DNA from: an uncultured Verrucomicrobiota bacterium
GTDB taxonomy: Bacteria > Verrucomicrobiota > Verrucomicrobiia > Verrucomicrobiales > Verrucomicrobiaceae
DNA: 64,000 bases
Assembly (NCBI GenBank): GCA_903848465.1
Contig: CAINGK010000162.1
Location: forward strand, 1 to 64,000
Direction: 5' to 3'
Part shown: piece after piece, positions 27,173-36,472 of the stretch
Numbering within the stretch: position 1 is the first letter of the stretch
Layout of the letters: the number at the start of each line of letters is the position of its first letter
The notes under the pieces: model-generated
What the model saw: the letters and a program-made list of their open reading frames with translations, nothing else
The model's database searches: none
Told to the model about the DNA's origin: nothing
Made by a program: the position numbers and the translations under genes

Positions 27173-27409
27173 TCAGGACAAGTCCGAGGCCAGCACCGAA
27201 TTGGCGGCACGCAGCGCGAGCTCCTTGGCCTGTGCGATCACACGTACGGGCGTGGAGTCAAACATGTAGGCATGGCAGCTCGGGCAGGTGACGGCACGCG
27301 TGACCACGATGGAGCCACAACCTTCGCAGACTTTGTACTGCTCTGGGTGCGTGGCGATCTTCTCGGCCTGCTTCAGACGAGAGTCTGGTTTGTACTCGTG
27401 CGCGCTCAT
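27173..27409 (-). CDS. Small zinc-ribbon protein, function unknown
   Basis: 78 residues from ATG 27407-27409. Two cysteine pairs, CEGCGS and CPSCHAYMFD, make a zinc ribbon, followed by a predicted helix (RVIAQAKELALRAANSVL). It is basic and soluble, without signal or membrane helix. Similar short ribbon proteins accompany nucleic-acid or ribosome functions, but I cannot assign one. The frame runs 33 codons further upstream without ribbon-like sequence. It is convergent with the GH71/99-like gene, 7 bp apart. Confidence 0.6.
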   Translation of the reverse strand: MSAHEYKPDSRLKQAEKIATHPEQYKVCEGCGSIVVTRAVTCPSCHAYMFDSTPVRVIAQAKELALRAANSVLASDLS

Positions 27410-27511
27410 TAAATAACTGTACGATGCTACGATGACATTGGACGAGTGCAACGTCGGCTGTGAATAACTTACACAGTTTTTTGCGCTTGCTTTGCAGATG
27501 TTAAGCAAACC

Positions 27512-28885
27512 TCAGCCCAGGCCTGCGACACTCCAGCCATCGCGATACTTCCGCGTGAGCTGGGCATTGAGTTCGGGCTGGTTCGTCACCTGGCCTGCCG
27601 TGGCGTCCCATTCGATCCAGCCGCCGGGATTGCGCTCGGCGAGGACGCCGAGGAGGACCGCCTCCGTCACGGGGCAGCCGTAGGTGGGCAGATCGGCGGC
27701 AGCTTTCTCGCCCTTCATGCAGGCATCCACCCAGTCGGTGTAATGGTTTGCGATGCGCGTCTTTGGATACGCGAAGCCGGTGAATTTTTCCTCTGGTACC
27801 AGCCACGGGCGCTGGCTGTGTGGTTTGAAGATGCTGCCGGTCTCGCCGATAAAGAAGATGCCGCTCGGTGTGTCCTTCGTGAGCACGCTGGGCTTGATGA
27901 CTCGTGCGTCATACGGGTAGCCGCCGTCGGTCCAGGTCATTTTGATTTTGTCTCCCGCCGTGAGCGATGTGCCGGGGAACTCAAGCTCCAGATGACGCTT
28001 CTGTGCATAGAGATCGCCCTTGCTGCCTGCATCGAGGCAGCGCACGCGGGTGGGTGCGGCGAGGCCGAGGCAGGCAAAGACGACGTCGAAGTAATGGCAG
28101 CCCATGTCTCCCATCATGCCGACGCCGAAATCCACCCAGGAGCGCCACATGGAGGGATGATAGGCACCTTCAAGAAACGGCACCTCATTCGCGACGCCCA
28201 GCCATAAGTTCCAATCAAGATTCGTCGGCACTGGATCGGCCTGCGCTTTGCGTTCGGTGACTTTGGGCCACCAGCTCGCCGCCTTGTTCTCCCAGCAGAT
28301 GACCTCCTTCACCTTGCCGATGGCACCGCTCTTGATCAGATCGACTGCAAGCAAGGTTTCGATGCTGGAATGACCCTGCGTGCCCATCTGCGTCGTCACC
28401 CCGGCCTTCGCCGCCTCGGCACCGAGAATCCGCGCCTCGTGGATGTGGTGCGTGAGTGGCTTCTGCAAATAGACGTGCTTCTTGGCCCGCAGCGCTGTCA
28501 CTGCCATCGCTGCATGCATGTGGTCCGGAGTGCCAATCGTCACCGCATCGATGCTGTCGCCCAACTTGGCAATCATCTCGCGGTAATCACGAAACGGTGC
28601 CGCGCCCTCCAGACGCTTCGCCGCATCGGGGTCTTGAAGTTCTTTCCGCCGGGTCGCATTGCCGCCCTGTGCGAGTTCGAGCGTCTTCGCATCCACATCG
28701 CACATTCCCACCAGCCGTACTTTGGGGTGCTGCAGCACGCTCATCATCGTCACGGCTCCCATCCCGCCGACTCCGATGGAGGCCACCTGGAACATGGAGT
28801 TCGGGGACCGTGCGCTCAGGATGGCGGGTGCGGAAAAGGAGGCAGAGGCTGCGAGCGATTGCTTGAGGAAATGGCGGCGGTTCAT
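27512..28885 (-). CDS. Exported Gfo/Idh/MocA-family oxidoreductase
   Basis: About 457 residues with a Tat-like N-terminus (MNRRHFLKQSLAASASF, then SAPAILSA). The NAD(P) Rossmann fold has ASIGVGGMGAV and VRLVGMCDVD; the catalytic EKP motif reads LQKPLTHHIHEAR. The C-terminal half (VDFGVGMMGDMGCHYFDVV) is typical of the large planctomycete/verrucomicrobial secreted branch, thought to act on sugars or polyols. Codons upstream of 28885 in the same frame come from the REP sequences described below and are not part of the protein. Confidence 0.88.
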   Translation of the reverse strand: MNRRHFLKQSLAASASFSAPAILSARSPNSMFQVASIGVGGMGAVTMMSVLQHPKVRLVGMCDVDAKTLELAQGGNATRRKELQDPDAAKRLEGAAPFRDYREMIAKLGDSIDAVTIGTPDHMHAAMAVTALRAKKHVYLQKPLTHHIHEARILGAEAAKAGVTTQMGTQGHSSIETLLAVDLIKSGAIGKVKEVICWENKAASWWPKVTERKAQADPVPTNLDWNLWLGVANEVPFLEGAYHPSMWRSWVDFGVGMMGDMGCHYFDVVFACLGLAAPTRVRCLDAGSKGDLYAQKRHLELEFPGTSLTAGDKIKMTWTDGGYPYDARVIKPSVLTKDTPSGIFFIGETGSIFKPHSQRPWLVPEEKFTGFAYPKTRIANHYTDWVDACMKGEKAAADLPTYGCPVTEAVLLGVLAERNPGGWIEWDATAGQVTNQPELNAQLTRKYRDGWSVAGLG

Positions 28886-28954
28886 GAGGGGGATGGGAAC
28901 GTGTATCCTGGGTGCTTGTAGCGTGGAAACATTATTTCGCAGCGTGATCAGCAG

Positions 28955-29053
28955 CGAGAGCGTCCTGGAGTGCGCCGGTCCTCCGGCGCTTTCGAGTGTC
29001 CATCGGCCCGCGAAAAGCTCCAGAGGACTGGAGCACTCCAAAACGCTCTCGCG
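28955..29053. repeat. Left REP pair (BIME-like) of the RAYT element
   Basis: The first unit has hairpin GCGCCGG-TCCT-CCGGCGC at 28972-28989, preceded by GAGAGCGTCCTGGAGT. The second, in opposite orientation, has hairpin GCTCCAG-AGGA-CTGGAGC at 29017-29034, followed by ACTCCAAAACGCTCTCGCG. The two face each other. They sit between the start of the oxidoreductase gene and the start of the RAYT. Confidence 0.75.
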
Positions 29054-29094
29054 ACTTACTTGCCAAGTCCTTCTATTGTCGGCAAACTCTCCAC

Positions 29095-29652
29095 ATGCCA
29101 AGGATCATCGATTGGCCGCATGCGCCACCACATCGGCTCACTGAGCGGGGCACCTATTTCATTACGGCCGCGACATACCTGAAGGCGCATCATTTCCGCA
29201 GCTCCCAGCGTCTAGAAGTCGTTCAACGTGGACTTCTGACCGTCGCTAAAGAGTACGGTTGGGACCTGGAAGCCTGGGCCATCTTTTCTAATCACTACCA
29301 TTTCATCGCCAAATCGCCTGATGACCCCGGTTCGTTGCAAGGTATGCTCAAAGTGCTGCATGTGAAGCTGGCAGGTTGGGTTAACAGACTCGACGGATCA
29401 CCCGGTCGAAATGTATGGCATAACTTTCGTGAGACCCAGCTCACGCATCCGACTTCGTACTTCGCACGGCCAAACTACACGCACACCAATGCCGTTCATC
29501 ATGGGTTGGTACATGCAGCCAAGGACTATCCATGGTGCTCTGCGGCTTGGTTTGAAGAAAACACGAGCGCGCCGATGGCGAAGTCAATTCAACGCTTCAA
29601 GACCGACAAAGTGAAAGTGGAGGATGACTTCGAGGTTGATCAGGACTGGTGA
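29095..29652 (+). CDS. REP-associated tyrosine transposase (RAYT, IS200/IS605-like)
   Basis: About 185 residues of the Y1-HUH superfamily. The HUH metal site is NHYHFIAK; LTERGTYFITAATYLKAHHF is the N-terminal signature, and HTNAVHHGLVHAAKDYPWCS provides the conserved C-terminal block. ATG 29095 begins MPRIIDWPHAPPHRL. RAYTs are domesticated single-copy transposases that mobilise REP hairpins rather than themselves. The gene is bracketed by REP units on both sides, so it is likely the enzyme for this REP family. Confidence 0.88.
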   Translation: MPRIIDWPHAPPHRLTERGTYFITAATYLKAHHFRSSQRLEVVQRGLLTVAKEYGWDLEAWAIFSNHYHFIAKSPDDPGSLQGMLKVLHVKLAGWVNRLDGSPGRNVWHNFRETQLTHPTSYFARPNYTHTNAVHHGLVHAAKDYPWCSAAWFEENTSAPMAKSIQRFKTDKVKVEDDFEVDQDW

Positions 29653-29670
29653 CCTGATGAGTGCTGTGAG

Positions 29671-29721
29671 ACGCTCGAAAAGCGCCGGAGGACCGGCGCA
29701 CTCCAGGACGCTCTCGCGCTC
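29671..29721. repeat. Right REP unit of the RAYT element
   Basis: Hairpin GCGCCGG-AGGA-CCGGCGC at 29682-29699, followed by CACTCCAGGACGCTCTCGCG. Reverse-complemented, it matches the first left unit almost base for base over about 45 nt, so the RAYT lies inside a near-perfect inverted repeat. It could also end transcripts from both flanking genes. Confidence 0.75.
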
Positions 29722-29729
29722 ATCGAACT

Positions 29730-32700
29730 TTACCTCCCCGCCACACCTGCTGGCTTTCGGATCTTCATCAGCATGGGAAAGCTGGTCTGCAATCCGGCGC
29801 TGTCGTGTTCGTTGCGGGCGGAGCTGAGGGCGGCGTGGATGAGTTTGTCCTGATCTTTCACCCAGTTGGCGGCGCGGAAGAAGATGGGGCGCTCGTTTTC
29901 TTTCTCGCGGATCTGCACGCCGTTGAGGCCGATGTCATCGACGATGACGCCGTGAGGCAGGCCATGCACATCGAGGCTGAGGATGCCGTCGTTGCCCGTG
30001 CGCACGGCGCGAATCCAGGCTTTCACCGTCTGACCGGGGGCGAGGGTGATTTCGAGGGGCTTGGTTTCGTCTTTGAGTTCGCGCATGATGGGCTTGCCGC
30101 CTGCATCCGGCTCCATGACGATGATGAACTTCGGCGCGGCACCGAGCGTGACTTTGCCGAAGGTTCCGGCGTCGCGCGTGAGGGCTTTGGATTTCGCGGT
30201 GATCTTGAGCTTGCTCCAGTCGGCATTCGCAGAGGCATCCGGCGCGGCGTGGAGACTGCCGCTGATCAAATCATGACCGGCTTCGATGAGGAGTGGGGAG
30301 GAGGCATAATAACCAGCGGGGAGGCCGGTGATGTCGATTTGGATGGGATCATCGAAGCCATCCACGCGCTCGGCGCGGAAGGAGAAACCGACGGAGGCAC
30401 CGGGCATGACGGTGGGATTCATGCCGGCGAGCTTCAGGCTGAAATCGGGCATCGGCTGGCGGATGGAAAGAGCATAGACGTAGCGCTCGCCACCCCAGGC
30501 GCGGGTGTCGGTGACTTTGATGATGTAACGACCATCCGCTGGTGCGGTGAAGGTGAGACGCGAGTCGCTGCCGAGCTTGCGGTCGCCGCTGTCGTCATTG
30601 GTGTAGTTCAGGGTGAAGACGGGGAGGCCGTTCGGCACGATGTGGCTGCCGATGGGTTTGGGCTCGACGATGTAGCAGGGCTCGTCGAGCGAGTGCGAAT
30701 TTGCCGTGGTGTCAAAGTAGGCACGACGTTTGCCGCCTGAGGTGTAGAAGAAGCAGCCGCCATCCGGGCCGCGTGGCATGCGGATGATCTTCATCACATC
30801 GCCGTTGAAATAGGCGAACTCGTTCAGCTCCATTTCGTCCCAGTTTTGCAGACGGATGTCGGGGTTGTTGGCATCGACGCTGCGGAAGTTGTTGTAGCTG
30901 TCGCGCACGGCCTGCAGCAGCATCCGCTGCACGGGTGTGCCGTCGGCATGCAGGACTTCGAGCTTCGTGTCGGCAGGCGAGCCTGCCAGATCGGCCAGCG
31001 TTTCGATGATCCAAGCCTGGCCCTTTTTGGCGTCGAAGGCGAAGCAATCGGTGTCATGGGCGTTGGAGATGCATGCATTCACGGTGACGGGCGCGGTGAC
31101 GTTTTGTGCCTTGGCGATGCTGTCATTTCCCCCCACTTCTTCGACCTGCGCCAGCGCGCTTACGCGTAGCGCGGGCAAGGCGCGGAAACGCAACGCTTGG
31201 GCATCCAGCGGCACGTTCATCATGCCTTCCTTGTCGGGCTTCATCATCACGGTGCTCTTGTCGCCGAGGTGATGACCGATGAGAGTGACTTTTGTCTCTT
31301 TGCCGATCTGCGCGACGAGCGGCGACCAGGCGGTGACGTAGGGAAGTGCGCCGAGGGTGAGGCGATAGGCGTGGTCGGCACTGCCATCCATGGTGGTGTT
31401 GCTCACGAGCACGGTGTACTCGCCATCCGCAGGCGCCTTCCATGCGAGGAAGGGATCGCTGCCGCTGTCGAGCCCGCGATTCACGGCGAGCACGGTGCGG
31501 TTCGAGTCCATGATCTCGATCGTGGGTGCTTTCGCCAGGCTGCCGATTTGTGCCACAGCGAGATCGAGCACAAGCTCCTCGCCCTCTTTGGCTTTAAAAC
31601 GATACGCGTCGTGCTGGCCGATCTCGGTGAGGGTGCCCCAAAGGCTGGCGGGCATGGAAGGGACGGTGACAGGTGCCGCTTTGAAATCCGCTGCCTGCGT
31701 GACGGTGGGTGCAATATCATCGGCATAGATCTTCATCCGCGCAGTTTCGCCAAGGGCGCTCTTGAGCCAGACCTCGTGTGCTCCGCGTGGGACTTCGGCG
31801 CTGGCGGTGATTTTGACGCTGGCCGTGGTGGGTTTGACTGAGCCTTTTACGAACTCCACTTTAAGTCCGGGATGCGAAGCGAGCGCCTGCGTGTCTTCAG
31901 TGAAGCCTTTGCCAGTGAAGGTCACCATCAACTCGCCGCCGATGTGTGTAGCGCGTGGGGTGAGGCGTGTCAGTTCGGGCTTTGCCACCATGGCTGGCTT
32001 TGCCGGCGCAGGTGCCATCACGGCCTTGCCGGTGGTCGATTCATAGACGCTGAGACTGCCATCCACGCGACCGGCCACGAGCTGTGCTTTGTCGGTGAAG
32101 GCGAGTGCGGAGGACCAGTCCGGCTGCTTCTCCAGCGGGATTTTTTCCGTGAGATCTGCGGTGTTCCAGAGCTTGAGCGATTTGTCAGTCGAGGTGGAGG
32201 CGAGCAGCTTGCCGTCGATGGACAGCGCGAGATTCAGGATGCCGCCTTCATGGGCGAAACGGCTGGTGATGATCTTGTTGGTGCCTTCCTTGGCATCGGC
32301 GCTGATCTGCCACTGGCGGATGCGGTTATCCCCTCCGGCGGCGAAGAGGTGCTTGCCATCGGCGCTGAAGACGACGCTGGTTTGCTCCTTGGTCGGCTGC
32401 GAAAGGGTGTCGAGACGTTGGCCGCCTGGAATGCTCCAGAGCTTGACGGTGCGGTCGGCGCTGGCGCTCGCGAGCACCTTGCCATCCGGGCGGAAGGAGA
32501 GGCCATTGACTGCGCCGTTGTGGCCTTTGAGCAAGGCGAGTTCCTTGCCCGTCGTTACGTCCCATAGGCGAATTTTTTGATCGTAGGCTCCCGTGGCGAT
32601 CATCTTGCCATCGGGCGAAACTGCGAGTGCATAAGCAGCATCGAGATGACCTTCGAATGACTGCAGGGGCATGCCATCGCTGGTCTTCCAGCTCTTCACG

Positions 32701-33338
32701 ATGCCCACGATTCCTGCCTCGCCACCGGCGGCATATACTGTTGAGCCATCGGGTGAAAAGGCGACGGCGTTGGCCTTGCCCTTGAAGCCTGTGAGCTTGC
32801 GCACCACCGCCCGCGTGACCGGATTGAGCAACTCGACCTCGCCGTAGCGGCCGACCGCGATGAACTGCGATTTTGGAGAAAACGCCACGGCCTGGATCGC
32901 GTGCTTTGGTGGCACCGTTGGCATGATCTTTGGAGTGATGACCTCCCGAGGCATAGGCTTCGCATCGGCGAGCACCGGACCTTTCGCGCCTGTGTCGATC
33001 CATGTCTTGATCAGGGCGATCTCCTCGGGTTTGAGTTTCTCGCGCTTGCCGGGAGGCATGAATTCATTCTTCCCGCCACGGCCCGAATGACCTTCGAGAA
33101 ACTTGACCAGCATGCTGTCATTGGCTTTGCCCGCAACGATGGCCACGCCCTCTTTGCCGCCCTTCATCAGGTTCGCAAAGGTGTCCAAACGGAACTCGCC
33201 ATCTGCATCGGTGTCGTCGTGGCAGTCGATGCAGTAGGTGTCGAAGAGGGGAACGATCTGCTTGGTGTAATCCACGGTTTGGGCGTGGGCGACGGTGATG
33301 AAAACCATCAGAAGAAGAATCTGCCGTAGGATGCTCAT
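29730..33338 (-). CDS. Exported cytochrome c - WD40 - PPC multidomain protein
   Basis: 1202 residues. After a signal peptide (LLLMVFITVAHAQ) comes a planctomycete-type cytochrome c domain with haem site YCIDCHDD (near residue 37) and a possible axial Met in NEFMPPGKR. Residues about 140-440 are WD40 repeats (ATGAYDQKIRLWDVTTG, ASASADRTVKLWSIPGG, ASTSTDKSLKLWNTADL). An IPT-like and two PPC-type beta domains follow (about 570-680 and 740-990), then a C-terminal beta region. It is likely periplasmic and part of the DUF1549/DUF1501 machinery encoded just upstream. The biochemical function of this family is not established. Confidence 0.85.
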   Translation of the reverse strand: MSILRQILLLMVFITVAHAQTVDYTKQIVPLFDTYCIDCHDDTDADGEFRLDTFANLMKGGKEGVAIVAGKANDSMLVKFLEGHSGRGGKNEFMPPGKREKLKPEEIALIKTWIDTGAKGPVLADAKPMPREVITPKIMPTVPPKHAIQAVAFSPKSQFIAVGRYGEVELLNPVTRAVVRKLTGFKGKANAVAFSPDGSTVYAAGGEAGIVGIVKSWKTSDGMPLQSFEGHLDAAYALAVSPDGKMIATGAYDQKIRLWDVTTGKELALLKGHNGAVNGLSFRPDGKVLASASADRTVKLWSIPGGQRLDTLSQPTKEQTSVVFSADGKHLFAAGGDNRIRQWQISADAKEGTNKIITSRFAHEGGILNLALSIDGKLLASTSTDKSLKLWNTADLTEKIPLEKQPDWSSALAFTDKAQLVAGRVDGSLSVYESTTGKAVMAPAPAKPAMVAKPELTRLTPRATHIGGELMVTFTGKGFTEDTQALASHPGLKVEFVKGSVKPTTASVKITASAEVPRGAHEVWLKSALGETARMKIYADDIAPTVTQAADFKAAPVTVPSMPASLWGTLTEIGQHDAYRFKAKEGEELVLDLAVAQIGSLAKAPTIEIMDSNRTVLAVNRGLDSGSDPFLAWKAPADGEYTVLVSNTTMDGSADHAYRLTLGALPYVTAWSPLVAQIGKETKVTLIGHHLGDKSTVMMKPDKEGMMNVPLDAQALRFRALPALRVSALAQVEEVGGNDSIAKAQNVTAPVTVNACISNAHDTDCFAFDAKKGQAWIIETLADLAGSPADTKLEVLHADGTPVQRMLLQAVRDSYNNFRSVDANNPDIRLQNWDEMELNEFAYFNGDVMKIIRMPRGPDGGCFFYTSGGKRRAYFDTTANSHSLDEPCYIVEPKPIGSHIVPNGLPVFTLNYTNDDSGDRKLGSDSRLTFTAPADGRYIIKVTDTRAWGGERYVYALSIRQPMPDFSLKLAGMNPTVMPGASVGFSFRAERVDGFDDPIQIDITGLPAGYYASSPLLIEAGHDLISGSLHAAPDASANADWSKLKITAKSKALTRDAGTFGKVTLGAAPKFIIVMEPDAGGKPIMRELKDETKPLEITLAPGQTVKAWIRAVRTGNDGILSLDVHGLPHGVIVDDIGLNGVQIREKENERPIFFRAANWVKDQDKLIHAALSSARNEHDSAGLQTSFPMLMKIRKPAGVAGR

Positions 33339-33401
33339 AGTGCGGGATTGATGGGGTGAGAGAGGTGTTGCAAAAAAGCAGCCGAACCGGATAATTTGGC
33401 C

Positions 33402-33626
33402 ATGAACGCGAGTGAACTCAGTAAACTCCAGGCACTACCCGTGAGCGAAAAGCTGCTGCTGGTGGACGCGTTGTGGCAATCCATCGGAGAATCCATGAAG
33501 GAGCCAAAAGTCAGTGAAGCGGAAAAACGCGAACTCGATTCACGCTGGGCCAGGTTTGAACGTGATCCTTCGCGAGCGCTGACACTGGAACAATTTCGGG
33601 CACTGGTTAAGGCCAAACGAGGATGA
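33402..33626 (+). CDS. Antitoxin, addiction-module component (TIGR02574-like)
   Basis: 74 residues, highly helical and charged: LQALPVSEKLLLVDALWQSI, then EAEKRELDSRWARFERDPS and LTLEQFRALV. The 'L-x-EKL-L-x-LW-S' start and the acidic linker are typical of short RelB-like addiction-module antitoxins. It should neutralise the toxin encoded directly downstream, whose ATG overlaps the stop by 4 bp. A TTG two codons upstream could also start the frame; ATG 33402 is preferred. Confidence 0.8.
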   Translation: MNASELSKLQALPVSEKLLLVDALWQSIGESMKEPKVSEAEKRELDSRWARFERDPSRALTLEQFRALVKAKRG

Positions 33627-33943
33627 AGCAGACCCGAGTGCTTCCCGAAGTTTGGGACGACCTTGATGAGGCCGTCGAATGGTATGATCAGCAAGGAGGC
33701 AAAGAAGTTGGCGACAAACTGGCGGCTGCTTTTGACGCCCAATTGGAGCCTATTGCCGCACAGGCAGGAATCCATCGGCTGATTTACAAACAGTTCAGCC
33801 GTGTCTTCGCCAAACCATTCCCGTATGCGATCTACTTTCGCATCAAGGACGATTGGGTGGTGGTGACGTTGCTTTGGCATACAGCGAGGAATCCCGAGGG
33901 ATTGAGAACCACGCTCAGCGAGCGTGATTCCGGCAATCAGTGA
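33623..33943 (+). CDS. RelE/ParE-family toxin
   Basis: 106 residues. VLPEVWDDLDEAVEWYDQQG gives the first helices of the RelE/ParE fold, KPFPYAIYFRIKDDWVVV the central strands, and LLWHTARNPEGLR the C-terminal strand. The 'RxxPY-IYFR' pattern is typical. It could be an mRNA interferase or a gyrase poison; residues do not decide. It pairs with the antitoxin upstream and runs convergently into the DUF1549 gene, the stops overlapping by 7 bp. Confidence 0.82.
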   Translation: MKQTRVLPEVWDDLDEAVEWYDQQGGKEVGDKLAAAFDAQLEPIAAQAGIHRLIYKQFSRVFAKPFPYAIYFRIKDDWVVVTLLWHTARNPEGLRTTLSERDSGNQ

Positions 33944-36150
33944 TTGAACAAAAACTCCTTCGATCCCATCAGGCTCCAGAAGATGTCTTCCAGGGTGGTG
34001 CGGCGGTCTTCGGGTTTGGCGGTGGCGAGCATCGCGGTGGCCTTGGTGGTTTCGCGTTCGGTGGGGAGGCGGGCGAGGGCGATGAGGTAGGCTTCTTCGA
34101 CGATCTTCTCATTGCTGAGCTTGCTGGCGAGCAGGGCATCGAGGCGGTTGTCTTTTTGAGCCAGCTTTAGATTGAGCGTGTCACCGTTGGCGATGTGCAG
34201 AGCCTGGGCCATGCTGGGCTCATTGGTGCGTTCGCATTCGCAGGTGGCGACGCGGTCAGCGCGGCCAAAGCTTTTGAGGAAGTAGCTGGCGATGTTGCTG
34301 TCGGGCAGTTGCAGAGCGCGGAAGCCCATGGGGTAGCTTTCACTGGTGCCTTTGTTGGCGTTGCGTTTGTCGATCTTGAAGGTGGTGGGTGCTGCGGTGA
34401 CCTGAGACACGGTGTCGAGTAGGACTTCGGCTTTCAAGCGGCGCGGCACGTAGTGTGAGCCGTAGCGCAGGTCGGTGATGTTTTCGGGCAGGGTGATGCT
34501 GCTGCGCTGGTAAGTCTCGCTTTGCAGGATGGTGCGCATGAGGGCTTTCAGATCGAATTTTTGCTGCACCAGATGCTCGCAGGCGGCGGTGAAGAGCGGC
34601 TCGTTGCTGGCTGGATTGGTCACGCGCAGATCATCCACGGCTTCGACGAGACCAGCGCCGAAGAAGTTGGCCCACACGCGGTTCACGATGGCGCGCTGGA
34701 AGAGTTTGTTGTCAGTGCCGGTGAGCCATTGCGCCAGCGGTACACGACGGTCCTCGGTGGAGGTCATCGACACAGGCGTGGTGACATTGAGCGGGTGCGG
34801 CGGCTGCGGCTTGCCGGTGAGCGGCTGCACCAGTTCGCCATCTGCGGCGGAAAACAGCACGCGCTCTTCGGCCTGTGCGCCGTTCTTGGTGCGCACGCGG
34901 GAGAGCATGTTGGCAAAGGCGAAGTACTCGTTGTTCGTCCACTTTTCCATCGGGTGGTTGTGGCATTTCGCGCAGGCGATGGAGGTGCCGAGGAAGGCGA
35001 CGCTGATGGTTTCGGCGCACTTGGTGGGCTCGTCGTTCAGGATGAAGAAATTGCCCGCGCCGTTTTCCAATGTGCTGCCGGTGGCGGTGAGGAGATCGCG
35101 CACAATGACGTCCCAGGGCGTGTTTGCAGCGACGTTGCGGCGGATCCAGTTGTAGTAGGACCACATGGCCTGCGGCATGAGCTTGTCGCCATTGACGAGC
35201 AGCAGATCGCTCCAGCGATGCGACCAGTAATCGACGAACTCGGGCCTCTGTAGCAGCGCCTCAATCAGGCGGTCGCGTTTGTCGGCGGAGGTGTCAGCAA
35301 GAAAGGCGCGGGTTTCTTCCAGCGAGGGCAAAACGCCGATCGTATCAAGAAAGGCACGGCGCAGGAATTCATGATCCTCCGTGCGTCCGGAAGGCGGGAT
35401 GTTCAATGCGCGCAGTTTCGTGAGAACATTTTCGTCGATGAAATTGCGTGGCTTCATCTGCGCAAAGGCGGTCTCATCGACCACCCCATCACTCGGCACG
35501 ATGAGCGTGGAAACGGCGAGGCGGCTGAGATACCACGCGCTGATGACTGTTTCACCACGCCCAGTGGTTTTGACAACGCCCTTCTCGTCCACGGTAGCGA
35601 CGCTGGCGTTCACACCGTTGTATTTGGCCCAGCGTGTCACGTCCTCACTGTGGCCGTCGCTGAACTTCGCGGTGACTTTGAGGGGCATGGTGACTCCGGG
35701 CTTCGTCACTACCTGCTTCGGCTCAACATCCAGCGCGACTATGAGCGGATCGCTGGCCTTCGGTCCCGGCGCACCAGCGGCGATCCAGCCGACGATGGCC
35801 TGGTACTCAGGAGAGTTCACCTCGAAACGTTTGTCGCCCTTGTGCGGCACCGCTTTGACGGCCTTGAGCAAAAATAAACTGCGCGCCGGATCTTCCATGG
35901 TGAGGCGGCGGCCATTCGCGCTGCGCGTGACGGAGATCCAATCCCCTTCGTCATCAAAGCCACGCAACGACAACTTGAAGCCCCCCTGGCCAGCAGCGGC
36001 ACCATGACAGGCACCCATCGCGCAGCCATAGCGCGTGAGAATGGGCTGGATGGTGTTGCGGAAGGACGGGGCTTCGGCGGCTGGAGACGAAGTAGAAACG
36101 AAAACAGCGAAGAGAAGACTGGAGATGCGGAGTTGCATGAAGCGGTTCAA
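33937..36150 (-). CDS. Exported DUF1549/DUF1553 protein with cytochrome-like N-terminus
   Basis: 737 residues with a signal peptide (LRISSLLFAVFVSTSS). The first domain has CAMGACHGAAAGQGGFKLSL, the CxxxxCH site usual in this family. A Big-2-like domain follows (VTAKFSDGHSEDVTRWAKYN). DUF1549 (about 240-450) includes ERIGVLPS-like sequence and AKCHNHPMEKWTNNEYF. DUF1553 (about 470-720) has VNRVWANFFGAGLV and YPMGFRALQLPDSNI. Such proteins pair with DUF1501 proteins in Planctomycetes and Verrucomicrobia; the function is not established and a role in polymer oxidation is only inferred. A toxin-antitoxin pair sits between it and the DUF1501 gene. Confidence 0.88.
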   Translation of the reverse strand: MNRFMQLRISSLLFAVFVSTSSPAAEAPSFRNTIQPILTRYGCAMGACHGAAAGQGGFKLSLRGFDDEGDWISVTRSANGRRLTMEDPARSLFLLKAVKAVPHKGDKRFEVNSPEYQAIVGWIAAGAPGPKASDPLIVALDVEPKQVVTKPGVTMPLKVTAKFSDGHSEDVTRWAKYNGVNASVATVDEKGVVKTTGRGETVISAWYLSRLAVSTLIVPSDGVVDETAFAQMKPRNFIDENVLTKLRALNIPPSGRTEDHEFLRRAFLDTIGVLPSLEETRAFLADTSADKRDRLIEALLQRPEFVDYWSHRWSDLLLVNGDKLMPQAMWSYYNWIRRNVAANTPWDVIVRDLLTATGSTLENGAGNFFILNDEPTKCAETISVAFLGTSIACAKCHNHPMEKWTNNEYFAFANMLSRVRTKNGAQAEERVLFSAADGELVQPLTGKPQPPHPLNVTTPVSMTSTEDRRVPLAQWLTGTDNKLFQRAIVNRVWANFFGAGLVEAVDDLRVTNPASNEPLFTAACEHLVQQKFDLKALMRTILQSETYQRSSITLPENITDLRYGSHYVPRRLKAEVLLDTVSQVTAAPTTFKIDKRNANKGTSESYPMGFRALQLPDSNIASYFLKSFGRADRVATCECERTNEPSMAQALHIANGDTLNLKLAQKDNRLDALLASKLSNEKIVEEAYLIALARLPTERETTKATAMLATAKPEDRRTTLEDIFWSLMGSKEFLFNH

Positions 36151-36178
36151 AGCGTGCCTTTATTTTTGGTGAGTGCTG

Positions 36179-36472
36179 CTATCCCAGTCTGTCACGCCAG
36201 ACATCCGGTTTGCGGCGTTCATGCATGACGGCGTAGATGATGATGAGCTCGTGCTCGTGAAGGTAGTAGAGTTTGTAAGGGAAGCGTTTGAGACGAAAAA
36301 CCTGACAGCCATTGCCTATGGGTTGGTAGCGTTGTGGGTCGGAGAGGATGGCTTCGATGGCGGTTTCGACTTCGTGGATGAATCGGGGTCCGGCGAGAAT
36401 GCTGCGGTGCTGATACCATTCAGCGGCTTCACGGTACTCGATCAGCGCCGCCTGATTGAAAACGAAGTTCAT
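36179..36472 (-). CDS. RelE/ParE-family toxin (second pair)
   Basis: 97 residues: FNQAALIEYREAAEWYQHRS, then FIHEVETAIEAILSDPQRYQ, FRLKRFPYKLYYLHEHELII and VMHERRKPDVWRDRL. This is the full ParE/RelE fold with the RFPY-LYY strand and a C-terminal RKPxxWRDR. It overlaps the antitoxin stop by 4 bp. The DUF1549 gene starts 28 bp downstream on the same strand, so it is probably co-transcribed with that cluster. Confidence 0.85.
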   Translation of the reverse strand: MNFVFNQAALIEYREAAEWYQHRSILAGPRFIHEVETAIEAILSDPQRYQPIGNGCQVFRLKRFPYKLYYLHEHELIIIYAVMHERRKPDVWRDRLG

